A program made the translations under genes and the position numbers. A stretch of DNA of 60,383 bases, from NCBI GenBank assembly GCA_023511915.1, contig JAIMAN010000009.1, positions 1 through 60,383 of the forward strand. Reading direction: 5' to 3'. This DNA is from Armatimonadota bacterium (GTDB lineage: Bacteria; Armatimonadota; Fimbriimonadia; Fimbriimonadales; GBS-DC). Positions 1 to 8,172 of this stretch are shown here, piece after piece. Every line of letters starts with the position of its first letter. Positions within the stretch are counted from its first letter, which is position 1. Under the pieces are notes generated by a model that did no database searches, was not told where the DNA came from, and saw only the letters and a program-made list of their open reading frames with translations.

Positions 1-2
1 GT

Positions 3-491
3 GCTTGTTCGGCAGTAGCTACTGAGGATCCATGTTCGTGTCCAACGACGTGGCAAAAGAGAACGTTTCTTCCACAAACCCGTATCACTGGATTGCCGCA
101 GCTAGTCGACCAGCATCCGAACAGGGAATGTGAACCAAAAACTGTCCCGCAACACGGTTGGTTTGGAGTTATTACAATTCAAGTTGACGTATCTAATTGC
201 TCGAACCTTCCTTGGGATGAACCGTATATACCCCCGACTCCGAACCCTCGCCAAAGTCTTACGGTGATTGTTTTCCCGTCCAAAAGTGTGGGGGCGCGTA
301 AAATTCTAAAGTGTTATGTTGTACCCGTAGAAACAATATACAGACAGTGTTTCGTGTGCCCACCTACAGGGGGTGAGGAGTGTCGCACCAGAAGAGAAAC
401 TGACTTCGATGGAGTACAGCTTGAGGACCCTGCTCCAGACTGTCAGTGCCCTCCTGAGAAGGAACCGATCAATCCTCCAGAGTTCAGTTGA
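3..491 (+). CDS. Unrecognised cysteine-rich protein, 5' end cut by window edge
   Basis: The frame is open from the first bases of the window, so the gene begins to the left and at least 162 residues are visible. A TTG at 93 is the first possible start, but the upstream codons also look coding (they include cysteines) and no ribosome binding site precedes the TTG. Cysteines are plentiful, including a CFVCPP segment and a C-terminal DCQCPPEKEP tail; prolines are also abundant. I recognise no family. Base composition is clearly lower in G+C than the genes from 1.65 kb on. The next gene starts 12 bases downstream on the same strand, so the two may be co-transcribed. Confidence 0.6.
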   Translation, partial: ACSAVATEDPCSCPTTWQKRTFLPQTRITGLPQLVDQHPNRECEPKTVPQHGWFGVITIQVDVSNCSNLPWDEPYIPPTPNPRQSLTVIVFPSKSVGARKILKCYVVPVETIYRQCFVCPPTGGEECRTRRETDFDGVQLEDPAPDCQCPPEKEPINPPEFS

Positions 492-503
492 AGGGGATAC
501 AAT

Positions 504-1535
504 ATGTGGCGAAATTACATTCTTCTGGCTATACTGATTGGAGTGTTCTCGGAGGGAATCGCCGCCGACTCACCCTTGGTAGTTATTGGATTTCGCACCC
601 CTGAGGAGGCATACACCGCGAAGGCGGTGCTGGAACAGCGCGCGGATCCTACAGTGTTGAAACAATATGCCCATCAGGCTGGGTACGCTGTTGTGGAGCG
701 CGGACAGGTAATCTATCTCTTTCCACCGAGTGTGACTCGCTTGAACGGCTATCGGATAGCGCACAATGTTGTGAGTGAGCTTCTCGGCTTACTGGAGCCC
801 GACTCAGCCGTGAGCTACAACGAGTTGCCAGAGTCGGTACGCCAGCTACTTGAGGGTTGGGTGCAACAAGCTATTGACTCGTCGCCGTACACTCCGCACC
901 ACCACGATGAGCTACGGATTGGACTTCTTTACAAAGTAGAGATGCGCGTTCGCGTGAAAGACAGGGATTATCCCGTGCCTTCCATGCTCGTGCCCATTGA
1001 ACAAGGTCAGGATCGGGGTAAGCCTTCTCGTGGTTTAGAACCGCTACAAAACATTCCGCCTAATCTTAGCAATTCCAACAGTTGGTCTCTTTTATTTTCG
1101 GAAACGCTGTCGCAAGAGCAGCAAGCTGCGCATGCCCAGGCTTACTATCGCTGGGTTTCAAAGCTGAATGAGGAGGCAAAATCGGCGCTGAAACAATTGG
1201 AGAACCGCGCGTTAGAGCAGATTCTCGAAAAGTGGGCTATTGCGAAGAAACACCTCCAGTCATCCCTGAGTGTGCCCCTCGAATCGTTGCCCGCTTCTGT
1301 GCAGGAACACATTGTGGACACACTTACTCGCTTGGAGGGCGTCTCGTTGCAAACAAGCGATTTGGCGGGTGCGACAGTGCAGTTTGACCCAGAGCTATCG
1401 GGATATACCTTATCCGTACTTGTGCCTACAGGCGAGAGAAGAAAAGTTGGTACCTTTGAGCGATCTGTGAGAGCTGGCGTTGGCTGGTCGCTGAAGGTGA
1501 TGGCATCTGAGTGGGAACAGCGGTTGCGACAGTAG
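504..1535 (+). CDS. Putative secreted protein of unknown function
   Basis: 343 residues beginning with a signal peptide (MWRNYILLAILIGVFSEGIAA, cleavage likely after the AA near residue 21). The start ATG follows an AAGGGGA ribosome binding site at about 489-496. The mature part has no family I recognise; it looks helical, with segments around residues 25-60 (repeated A/E/L, reminiscent of 'TPEEAYTAKAVLEQ') and 210-250. It lies directly behind the cysteine-rich partial gene and shares its lower G+C content, so both may belong to one acquired or specialised secreted unit. Export is inferred; function is unknown. Confidence 0.6.
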   Translation: MWRNYILLAILIGVFSEGIAADSPLVVIGFRTPEEAYTAKAVLEQRADPTVLKQYAHQAGYAVVERGQVIYLFPPSVTRLNGYRIAHNVVSELLGLLEPDSAVSYNELPESVRQLLEGWVQQAIDSSPYTPHHHDELRIGLLYKVEMRVRVKDRDYPVPSMLVPIEQGQDRGKPSRGLEPLQNIPPNLSNSNSWSLLFSETLSQEQQAAHAQAYYRWVSKLNEEAKSALKQLENRALEQILEKWAIAKKHLQSSLSVPLESLPASVQEHIVDTLTRLEGVSLQTSDLAGATVQFDPELSGYTLSVLVPTGERRKVGTFERSVRAGVGWSLKVMASEWEQRLRQ

Positions 1536-1641
1536 AGTTCCTATGCTACTTCTTCACGACTGATAACGCTGTTTGCGCCAGAGTGGGCAGTGCCCGCGAG
1601 CGACGCGCTGAAACTCAGCCCTGAACGCTGAGGCGGGCAGG

Positions 1642-1647
1642 TATACT
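1642..1647 (+). promoter_or_regulatory. -10 box TATACT, leaderless-type promoter of permease gene
   Basis: TATACT lies 7 bases before the GTG start of the permease gene, so transcription would begin at or next to the start codon. One member of a recurrent leaderless pattern in this window. Confidence 0.55.
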
Positions 1648-1654
1648 CTTCGTT

Positions 1655-2884
1655 GTGGGGACGCTGGAATCGCTTTGGGTAGCAATAGATACACTGCGCA
1701 CGCATAAGTTGCGCTCGTTTCTGACGATGCTGGGCGTGATTTTCGGCGTGATGGCGGTGGTGGTGATGGTCGCGCTGATTGAAGGCGCACGCGCCAGCGT
1801 GGTGCAGGAGTTCGAGAAGCTCGGCTCGGATGTGATTCTCGTGACCTTTGACCCGTCGGAGCGCATCCGTCGCGAGGCGCGCGGGGGTACCGTGGAGGGG
1901 CTGACCGTCGCCGACTTGGAGGCGATCCGCCAGTTGCCTGAGCTGCGCGCGGTCGCCGCCGAACGCCAGCTGGGGCAGAAGGAGCTGATTTATCGGGGCG
2001 AGAAGGTGCAGGCGTCGCTGATTGGCGTGAGCGACGCCTACCTCACCGTGCGTGCGATGACCATCGCGCAAGGACGCTTCTTCGACCCGCAGGAACTCGC
2101 GCAAGGCGAGAAGCTGCTGGTGCTGGGGCACGACACGGCACGCAAACTGTTCGGCAAGGGTGACCCCATCGGGCAGTCGGTGCTGGTGGACGGCACGCAG
2201 GCGCAGGTGATTGGCGTGCTGGAGAAGCGCGGGCGCGGCTTCGGCGAGAGCCCCGACGAGGGGGTCTACATCCCGCTGAACGCCGCGCTGCGCCGCTGGG
2301 GCGGCGACGACGACCTGACGATAATCCTCGCGATGCCCCACACGCGCGAGCAGACCCCCGCCGCGATGGACGCCATCTGGGAGACGCTGATGCGCCTGCA
2401 CAACAACCAGCCCGACTTCCGCGTCGACACGCTGGAGAGCATCCTGTCGGCAATCACGCGCGTGATCACGCTGTTCGGGCTGCTGCTGGGCGGGATTGCA
2501 GGGCTGGCGCTGCTGGTGGGCGGCATCGGCATCATGAACATTATGCTGGTGTCCGTCACGGAGCGCACGCGGGAGATTGGGCTGCGCAAGGCGGTCGGCG
2601 CACAACGCTGGCACATCCTGACGCAGTTTCTCATCGAGTCGGCGACGCTGGCGACAATCGGCGGGCTGATTGGCATGGGGCTGGGCTGGGGGATTGGCGA
2701 GCTGATCGAGTGGGCGTCGAAGCAGTCGGACGCTTTTGGCGACAACGGGCTGACTTTCTACTTCCCGCTGTGGGCGGGGGTGGGCGCGTTCCTGTTTTCG
2801 GCGTCGGTGGGCGTGGTGTTCGGGCTTTATCCCGCGTGGCGGGCGGCGAACTTAGACCCCATCGTCGCACTGCGCTACGAGTAG
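1655..2884 (+). CDS. ABC transporter permease, MacB/FtsX type
   Basis: 409 residues with MacB/LolC-type permease architecture: a first transmembrane helix at about 20-42 (LRSFLTMLGVIFGVMAVVVM), a periplasmic MacB_PCD domain to about residue 265, then three helices of the FtsX domain (about 270-290, 325-345, 370-395), ending in the typical YPAWRAANLDPIVALRYE tail. Such permeases pair with a separate ATPase and work as mechanotransmission exporters of lipoproteins, peptides or drugs. No ATPase or membrane-fusion gene lies beside it here, so the partner must be elsewhere. The GTG start is supported by the family N-terminus and the -10 box 7 bases upstream. Confidence 0.88.
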   Translation: MGTLESLWVAIDTLRTHKLRSFLTMLGVIFGVMAVVVMVALIEGARASVVQEFEKLGSDVILVTFDPSERIRREARGGTVEGLTVADLEAIRQLPELRAVAAERQLGQKELIYRGEKVQASLIGVSDAYLTVRAMTIAQGRFFDPQELAQGEKLLVLGHDTARKLFGKGDPIGQSVLVDGTQAQVIGVLEKRGRGFGESPDEGVYIPLNAALRRWGGDDDLTIILAMPHTREQTPAAMDAIWETLMRLHNNQPDFRVDTLESILSAITRVITLFGLLLGGIAGLALLVGGIGIMNIMLVSVTERTREIGLRKAVGAQRWHILTQFLIESATLATIGGLIGMGLGWGIGELIEWASKQSDAFGDNGLTFYFPLWAGVGAFLFSASVGVVFGLYPAWRAANLDPIVALRYE

Positions 2885-2895
2885 CCCCCGTCAGG

Positions 2896-2901
2896 TACAC
2901 T
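2896..2901 (+). promoter_or_regulatory. -10 box TACACT, leaderless-type promoter of lysC
   Basis: TACACT ends 8 bases before the aspartate kinase ATG and no Shine-Dalgarno sequence is present, consistent with a leaderless transcript. Confidence 0.5.
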
Positions 2902-2909
2902 GATTCGCG

Positions 2910-4262
2910 ATGCGCATACGGGTACTCAAGTTCGGCGGGACGAGCGTGGACACGCCAGAGCATCGGCTGATGGCGGCGCGCAAGGTGATTCAGTGCATCG
3001 AGTCGGGCGCGAAGCCTGTGGTGGTGGTCTCGGCGATTGGCAGGCGCGGCGCGCCCTACGCAACCGACACGCTGGTAGACCTGCTGACCGAGATTGACCC
3101 AACCATCCCGCCCGCCCCGCGCGAGCGCGACCTGATGATGGCGTGCGGCGAGATTATCTCCACCGTCGTGATGGCGCAGACGCTGCGCACGCTGGGCTAC
3201 CCGACCGTCGCGCTGACGGGCAACCAAGCGGGCATCATCACCGACGACGAGTTCGGCAACGCGCGGATTCTGGAGATTAACCCCGAACCTGTGCTGCGCT
3301 GCTTGGAGCAGGGCTGGATCCCGATAGTGGCGGGCTTTCAGGGCGTGACGCGCCCCGATGCGATTTTCGCGCGCGGCTCGATTACGACGCTGGGGCGCGG
3401 GGGCAGCGACACGACCGCCGCCGCGCTGGGGGCTGCCCTGCGCGCCGAAGCGGTGGAAATCTACACCGATGTGAACGGCGTGAAGACCGCTGACCCCGAC
3501 TTCGTGCCCGATGCGTTCACCCTGCCCGAAGTGAGCTACGAGGAGGTCGCCGAGATTGCGCACCAAGGCGCGCGCGTGCTGCACCCCCGCGCCGCCGAAA
3601 TCGCGATGGACTACGACATCCCGCTGTGGGTCAAATGCACCTTCACCGACGAGTCAGGCACGCGCGTGGTGGCGCACGCGAACGGGCAACGGCGCATCAC
3701 GGGCGTCACGCACACAGGCAAACTCGCCTACCTGAACTTCCACATCCCGTACCCCGAACACAAGGCGTCGCTGGAGCTGGAGATTTACCGCCTGATGGCG
3801 CGGGTCGGGGTGAACCTTCAGGGTGTCGGCGTGGACGAGGAAGGGCTCGGCTTCGCCTTCCCGCGCGAGCATTGGCACACCGTGCGCACCACGCTGGACG
3901 GGCTGATTATCCCAATGGGCGAGCCGAGCGTGTTCTACCTGTTCCAGTTCGGCGAGCAACCCAGCCAGCTGTGCCAGATCCAGCAGGATATGCTGCGCAA
4001 GGCGGGGCTGGGCGAGCGCGTGCGCCTGATCCCGATTGCGATTGCCGAGGGCTGCACGATGGTCTCGCTGATTGCCGACGGCTACAGCCGCCAGCCTGGC
4101 ATCTTCGCCGAGCTGCACCAGACGCTGCTGGAGGCGGGCATCCCCATCTGGCAGACCGCCGACTCGGAGCTGTCGCTGTCGTGCATCATCCCCGAAAGCG
4201 AAGTGGAAAAGGCGGTGAGGCTCATCCATGACCGATTCGCGTTGGACGCCGTCGCCCGATGA
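2910..4262 (+). CDS. lysC: Aspartate kinase
   Basis: Phosphorylates L-aspartate with ATP, the first step towards lysine/diaminopimelate, threonine and methionine. The 450-residue protein starts with the kinase signature VLKFGGTSVDTPEH (KFGGTS, residues 6-12) and carries the amino-acid-kinase core including GRGGSDTTAAALGA (about 162-176) and YTDVNGVKTADP (about 188-200). The last ~150 residues form tandem ACT regulatory domains, where lysine or threonine usually binds for feedback inhibition. Length matches monofunctional bacterial enzymes. The atpZ-like gene begins 35 bases before its stop codon in another frame, so the two are probably translationally coupled. Confidence 0.93.
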   Translation: MRIRVLKFGGTSVDTPEHRLMAARKVIQCIESGAKPVVVVSAIGRRGAPYATDTLVDLLTEIDPTIPPAPRERDLMMACGEIISTVVMAQTLRTLGYPTVALTGNQAGIITDDEFGNARILEINPEPVLRCLEQGWIPIVAGFQGVTRPDAIFARGSITTLGRGGSDTTAAALGAALRAEAVEIYTDVNGVKTADPDFVPDAFTLPEVSYEEVAEIAHQGARVLHPRAAEIAMDYDIPLWVKCTFTDESGTRVVAHANGQRRITGVTHTGKLAYLNFHIPYPEHKASLELEIYRLMARVGVNLQGVGVDEEGLGFAFPREHWHTVRTTLDGLIIPMGEPSVFYLFQFGEQPSQLCQIQQDMLRKAGLGERVRLIPIAIAEGCTMVSLIADGYSRQPGIFAELHQTLLEAGIPIWQTADSELSLSCIIPESEVEKAVRLIHDRFALDAVAR

Positions 4263-4587
4263 GGGGGAGCCGCGCGCACCCGAACTGCCGCCGACCCCCA
4301 AGCTGCCCGAACCGCCACAGGTGCAGTTCGAGCGACCCAAGCTGCCTGGGTCGGAGCCGTCGCCGACTTTTCAGCGCAACACCCGCGCGATTAGCCTTGC
4401 GTTCTCCATCGGCTTCTCGCTGGCGGGACCTGTGATACTGGGCGCGCTAGCGGGCTACTGGCTCGACGGGCGGTTCGGCACTTCGCCGACTTGGACGATG
4501 ATTCTCACGATTCTGGGCATGGGCGCGGGGCTGGCGCAGATGATTCGCGTCGTGAGCAAGCTGAACCAGCTGGAGGACAAGCGGTGA
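4228..4587 (+). CDS. AtpZ-like protein of the F-type ATP synthase
   Basis: 119 residues: a proline-rich cytoplasmic N-terminus (1-45) followed by two membrane helices (about 55-80 and 88-108) with the family pattern GYWLDGRFGTSP between them. This matches the AtpZ/AtpI-type small subunit family often encoded just ahead of the F0 genes, implicated in Mg2+/Ca2+ handling or c-ring assembly. The start overlaps the end of the aspartate kinase gene by 35 bases, and the stop overlaps the GTG of the next gene (GTGA). No atpB, atpE or atpF follows in this window, so the pair is detached from the main synthase operon. Confidence 0.75.
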   Translation: MTDSRWTPSPDEGEPRAPELPPTPKLPEPPQVQFERPKLPGSEPSPTFQRNTRAISLAFSIGFSLAGPVILGALAGYWLDGRFGTSPTWTMILTILGMGAGLAQMIRVVSKLNQLEDKR

Positions 4588-4973
4588 GCGTAATGGACGA
4601 CCCCGTGCGGTTGGCGCGTGCGGTGGGCAAGGGGACGGCGGTGCTGGGTGGGCTGGTGGTCGGCGCGAGTGTGTTGGGGGGCGTGTGGCAGGTGGGCGTC
4701 GGCGTGCTGCTGGGCGTTCTCGCGCTGGGCTGGGCGGTCGGCTTTTTCGCGCTGGCGACGCGCCTGTTTCAGCCGCAGCGCAACCCGCTGTTCCCGCGCC
4801 TGCTGATGCTAAGCAACCCGCTGAAGTACCCGCTGCTGCTGGTGCTGGCGTACCTTGCCGTGCAAGGCGGCGCGTTGATGGCGCTGGGGTTTGTAGTGGG
4901 CATCGTGCTGCCACTGGCGGTCATCACGGGTCTGGCAGTGCGGGAGGCGGTGGTGCGGGTCCGAGGTTTGTAA
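4584..4973 (+). CDS. AtpI-like small membrane protein
   Basis: 129 residues from a GTG that overlaps the preceding TGA (GTGA); an ATG three codons on (4593) is the alternative start. Four hydrophobic segments are visible (about 15-35, 38-58, 80-102, 104-122), matching the ATP synthase I-chain layout. Its position directly behind the AtpZ-like gene supports a role as an accessory F0 assembly protein, although the sequence alone is weakly diagnostic. The downstream neighbour is convergent and the palindromic repeat at 4992-5083 separates them, so this gene closes its operon. Confidence 0.55.
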   Translation: MSVMDDPVRLARAVGKGTAVLGGLVVGASVLGGVWQVGVGVLLGVLALGWAVGFFALATRLFQPQRNPLFPRLLMLSNPLKYPLLLVLAYLAVQGGALMALGFVVGIVLPLAVITGLAVREAVVRVRGL

Positions 4974-4991
4974 AAGTACGAACGAACGAGA

Positions 4992-5083
4992 ACCCCCTCC
5001 TTAGAGGCTCCCCCTACTTCGCGAGGGGAACCGCGTCTGGGTTCGGTTCCCCCTGCGGGCAGGGGGAACCACAAGGAGGGGGT
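4992..5083. repeat. Composite palindromic repeat, CCCCCTCC family, copy 1
   Basis: Outer inverted repeats ACCCCCTCCTT (4992-5002) and AAGGAGGGGGT (5073-5083) enclose a shorter palindrome and a perfect 12-bp hairpin (GGTTCCCCCTGC at 5045-5056 with its complement at 5059-5070). A second member with the same hairpin and modules in another order lies at 47019-47086. It sits between convergent genes and could also terminate transcription. Confidence 0.8.
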
Positions 5084-5128
5084 GACCGATTGTGCTTGTT
5101 TTCGCGAACATTGGTTGTGCGATAGGGG

Positions 5129-6313
5129 TCACTTCCTGCGCCGACGCAGCGCGAGCAGGCTCACCAGCCCGCTGCCTAACGCCAGTATACTCGCAGGCTC
5201 AGGCACGACTTCGTAGATGTCGAGGCGGTCGAACGAGCCCAAAGTGTAGCCATCATTAACTCCCGTGCCTGTGAAGCCGTTCACAACGAAGATAAACATC
5301 CGCCCGTTCCACAAGCCCCAGTTGGCGTTCAGGAGGGTGTTGAAGAAGCCGACGGGGTTGTTGCCGTCATCGACCAGTTCAGAGCCGTTCAGTTCGTTGA
5401 CGCCCACAAATGTCCCGTTGCCGACATTGTAGATGAACACCTTGTTCTGACCGCTGACGCGCTGATTGTAGAGGACGAGGCTGGAGAAACCGCTGAAGAA
5501 GACCTCGTTCACGGGGATGTAGGCGACGAAGGCTTGCGCCAGTGCGCCCTCGGTCCAAGTAGCGATGTTCGTGGGGCTATTGAAGGCAGTCGCGCCTGAT
5601 GCGGCGGCTCGCGTCGCGACAGCGACCGCGCCTTGGGTGCGAATGTAGAGGTCGCCGTTGGGCGCGAAGGCGTAGTCGCGTGTGGAGGTCGCGCCGCCCA
5701 CAGGTCCTGCGTTGCCCGCGTTGGCGCCCGTGCTCAGGTCGAAACGGCGCACAATCGTCGAGCCGAACACACCTACGGCAAGCGTCTCTCCACTACTCGA
5801 GTATCCTGGGTCGATATCTATCGTGTCGTATCGGCTCACGTCCGCCCCCGACAGGGTAAGCGTGCCTCCCGCCCATCCCGTGACCAAGTTGCCGTTCAGG
5901 TCGTACTTGCGGATGCCTGTGTTGGCGGCTGTGCCGTCCCCCAGACCGTATCCCCAATACAGATGATTATCGTGATAAACCAGCCGCGTGTCACGCGAAG
6001 CACCTGCTGCGCTCACTGTGACCGACCACCCCGATGGTGCAAGCGCGCCGCTGTTGGCGCTAAGCAGCGTGTTGATATCACCCACCTGCACCAAGCGCAC
6101 GGTTTGCACGCCCGAGGTGTTATGCCAGCTGCTCACATACAGGTTGTTCCCGTCAAAGGCGACATCGCCGATGGCTTCCGCGCCCGCGAAGGTCGCGTTC
6201 AGGTTGAAAGTGCGTCGGTGAACAATCGTGTAGTTCGCGAAGACAAAAGTTTGCGCCAGGATTGCGCCGAGCGCAAGCACCGCACTTAGGCGCATCATCT
6301 CCATTCGTCTCAT
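5129..6313 (-). CDS. PEP-CTERM secreted protein
   Basis: 394 residues. The N-terminal signal peptide spans about residues 5-27 (SAVLALGAILAQTFVFA), preceded by MRRMEMMR. The C-terminus is a textbook PEP-CTERM sorting signal: VPEPASILALGSG, a hydrophobic helix, then LLALRRRRK. Such proteins are exported and processed by exosortase, often with extracellular polysaccharide. The body is rich in Asn, Gly and Ser with repeated beta-strand-like segments, suggesting a beta-propeller-like fold (inference). The start is fixed by AGGAGG 7 bases upstream of the ATG; a TATAAT lies further upstream at about 6374-6384. No exosortase gene is in view. Confidence 0.85.
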   Translation of the reverse strand: MRRMEMMRLSAVLALGAILAQTFVFANYTIVHRRTFNLNATFAGAEAIGDVAFDGNNLYVSSWHNTSGVQTVRLVQVGDINTLLSANSGALAPSGWSVTVSAAGASRDTRLVYHDNHLYWGYGLGDGTAANTGIRKYDLNGNLVTGWAGGTLTLSGADVSRYDTIDIDPGYSSSGETLAVGVFGSTIVRRFDLSTGANAGNAGPVGGATSTRDYAFAPNGDLYIRTQGAVAVATRAAASGATAFNSPTNIATWTEGALAQAFVAYIPVNEVFFSGFSSLVLYNQRVSGQNKVFIYNVGNGTFVGVNELNGSELVDDGNNPVGFFNTLLNANWGLWNGRMFIFVVNGFTGTGVNDGYTLGSFDRLDIYEVVPEPASILALGSGLVSLLALRRRRK

Positions 6314-6373
6314 AGGTAAGCCTCCTGTACCTCAGTGATTGAGGGCTACGCCCACAGCTTCGGGCGCGCCCAC

Positions 6374-6386
6374 CTATAATTATAGA
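6374..6386 (-). promoter_or_regulatory. Probable -10 region for the PEP-CTERM gene
   Basis: Read leftwards, the sequence CTATAATTATAGG contains a full TATAAT about 60 bases upstream of the gene start, leaving room for a normal leader with its AGGAGG site. The -35 is not obvious. The TATAATTATA core is itself palindromic, so a rightward use cannot be excluded. Confidence 0.4.
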
Positions 6387-6471
6387 CTCGGAACCCTGCT
6401 GAAAGCGGACAGGGACGCCCGTAAAAACGCCAGAGTTGCCCGATAAACGCAGGGTAATGAGGCTGCTTAGC

Positions 6472-7464
6472 TCACTGCCCTGCGGGGCGCAGCGCACGCG
6501 GCAACACGACCGCCTCCGCGGGCGGCTCGGTCGCTATTTGCAGGCGCGTGTCGGGCTGGGTGTATTCGTTGCGCACGAAGCCCCATGCCAGGATTGCGCC
6601 CCCCAGCGCAGGCGAATGCACCGCGCCCGTGATCCAGCCGACATCGGCGCGGTCAGGCGCATGCACCGCCGTCCCGCGCGGGGGCAACGCCTCGCCCTGT
6701 GCCTGCATCGGAACCCAAGTGCGGTTGGTGTGCCCGCGCGCGTGAATGCGCATCAGCACCTCCTGCCCGACATAGCAGCCCTTGCGGTAGCTGATGTGGC
6801 GTTGGATGAACGGCTCGCCCATCTCGGCGGCGAGGGTGCGCTCGCTCCAGTCCACGCCCACCTTCGGGATGCCCGCCTCGTAGCGCAGCACGGTCGCCAG
6901 CGCGTTGTCAATCGGCAGGCACGCCGTCGCCACCAGTGCGGTTTGCAACTCCTCCATCACGGCGTAGGGAACCAGCAGGTCTACCCCGCCGAAGCCTGTG
7001 CGGTCGTTGCGCACGAGGCGTAGCTCCGCCTTTTGCCACAGGCGCCCATGGTGCGCCAGCGGCTCGCGCGGCGGCGCGTCCAGCCCGACCTCTTCCAGCA
7101 CCTCGTCGGCTGCGCTCCCTTGGATGCTCAGCAGCCCCATCCCTTCCTGCAGGGGCATCAGCACCACATCGTCCAAGATGACCGCCTCGCTCAGCCGCGC
7201 GGTAATCTCGCCCCAAGTCTCGGCGGGCAACACCAGCAGGAAGCTGTCTTCCGCCTCCAGCACATAGCCGTCCGACAGCAGCTGCCCCGTCGGGGTGCAG
7301 AACGCGGTGTAGACGCCTTGTCCCTCGCGCAGGTCGCGCAGGTCGTTCGTGGTCTGCCCTTGCAGGAAGCGCAGGCGGTCTGCGCCGAGAACGCGCACCA
7401 GCCCCGCGTCGGTCAGGTTCAGCCAGCCTGCGTACTCGGCGACTTGCGCGTAGGTCGCGTTCAC
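6472..7464 (-). CDS. ygfZ: YgfZ/CAF17-type folate-binding protein
   Basis: 330 residues of the GcvT-like folate-binding family whose E. coli member YgfZ helps build or repair certain iron-sulfur enzymes. The diagnostic motif KGCYVGQEVLMR (about residues 236-247) with its invariant cysteine is present, and the early LQGQTTNDL segment (about 29-37) is typical. The frame stays open upstream but the true start is the GTG at 7464: AGGAGGAGACGCC precedes it, and it overlaps the TGA of the adenosyltransferase gene by four bases (GTGA), indicating translational coupling. A separate true GcvT is encoded at 24.3 kb, so this copy is not the glycine-cleavage enzyme. Confidence 0.88.
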   Translation of the reverse strand: MNATYAQVAEYAGWLNLTDAGLVRVLGADRLRFLQGQTTNDLRDLREGQGVYTAFCTPTGQLLSDGYVLEAEDSFLLVLPAETWGEITARLSEAVILDDVVLMPLQEGMGLLSIQGSAADEVLEEVGLDAPPREPLAHHGRLWQKAELRLVRNDRTGFGGVDLLVPYAVMEELQTALVATACLPIDNALATVLRYEAGIPKVGVDWSERTLAAEMGEPFIQRHISYRKGCYVGQEVLMRIHARGHTNRTWVPMQAQGEALPPRGTAVHAPDRADVGWITGAVHSPALGGAILAWGFVRNEYTQPDTRLQIATEPPAEAVVLPRALRPAGQ

Positions 7465-8048
7465 GGCGTCTCCTCCTGCGACGGGGCGCGTTTGCGTCGC
7501 CAGCCCGGCTCGCCCCACTTGACATCCTCGACGCCCGCGCGGTGATTGGCGACCCGCGCCATCACGAACAGCAGGTCGCTCAGGCGGTTGAGGTATCGGA
7601 TAATCGCGGCGTTGACCGTGCTGCTGTGGCTTAGGCGCACCACTTGCCGCTCGGCGCGACGGCACACGGTGCGCGCCAAGTGCAGGTACGCCGCGGCGTG
7701 CGTTCCTCCGGGCAAGATGAAGTGGCGCAGGGGGGGCAGCTCGTCCTCGAAGCGGTCAATCGCTTGTTCGAGGGCTGCGATGTGCGGCTCTTCGAGGCTT
7801 TGGAACTGCGCGGCGCGTTCAGGGGGCGAGGCTAACTCCGCGCCGATATCGAACAGCTCGTTCTGAATGCGCTCCAGCAGGGCGTCCAGTTCGGGTTGGT
7901 CGCGTAGGTAGCCGCGCGCCACGCCGATAGCGGCGTTCAGCTCGTCTACCGTGCCGTAGGCTTCCACGCGCGGGTCGTCTTTGGGCACGCGCTGCCCGCC
8001 GATAAGCCCCGTCTCGCCGGTGTCCCCCGTCCGCGTGTAGATGCGCAT
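7461..8048 (-). CDS. Cob(I)yrinic acid a,c-diamide adenosyltransferase, PduO type
   Basis: 195 residues. Transfers the 5'-deoxyadenosyl group of ATP to cob(I)alamin/corrinoid to make coenzyme B12 forms. The N-terminus MRIYTRTGDTGETGLIGG is the PduO-family ATP-binding signature and the C-terminal NRLSDLLFVMAR is likewise characteristic. The ATG at 8048 is chosen because family homology starts exactly there and a TATACT lies 7 bases upstream; the longer open frame runs back into a G/C-rich palindromic repeat. It forms a two-gene unit with the ygfZ-like gene, coupled by a GTGA overlap. Confidence 0.9.
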   Translation of the reverse strand: MRIYTRTGDTGETGLIGGQRVPKDDPRVEAYGTVDELNAAIGVARGYLRDQPELDALLERIQNELFDIGAELASPPERAAQFQSLEEPHIAALEQAIDRFEDELPPLRHFILPGGTHAAAYLHLARTVCRRAERQVVRLSHSSTVNAAIIRYLNRLSDLLFVMARVANHRAGVEDVKWGEPGWRRKRAPSQEETP

Positions 8049-8055
8049 GGCATAA

Positions 8056-8061
8056 AGTATA
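8056..8061 (-). promoter_or_regulatory. -10 box TATACT, leaderless-type promoter
   Basis: TATACT 7 bases upstream of the adenosyltransferase ATG, without a ribosome binding site; part of the recurrent leaderless pattern. Confidence 0.55.
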
Positions 8062-8092
8062 CCACCTGTGGAATCACGCGGGAAGGGAGTTG

Positions 8093-8140
8093 ACCCCACC
8101 CCACCCTTCCCCGCACGCGGGGCGGGTAGGAGTGGGGGAC
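8093..8140. repeat. C/G-rich palindromic repeat (CCTTCCCCGC...GCGGGG)
   Basis: CCCACCCTTCCCCGC followed by GCGGGGCGGGTAGGAGTGGGG forms an imperfect inverted repeat. It shares its C-run/G-run layout with the in-frame repeat inside the GGDEF gene at 11306-11410. It lies between the FlgM-like and adenosyltransferase genes. Confidence 0.6.
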
Positions 8141-8172
8141 TTGCCCCTGTCTGAACCCCCAATCGGCACGGC

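Noticed and set aside
6472-7464. A second gcvT gene
   Set aside because: The KGCYVGQE motif places it in the YgfZ/CAF17 branch, not among aminomethyltransferases.
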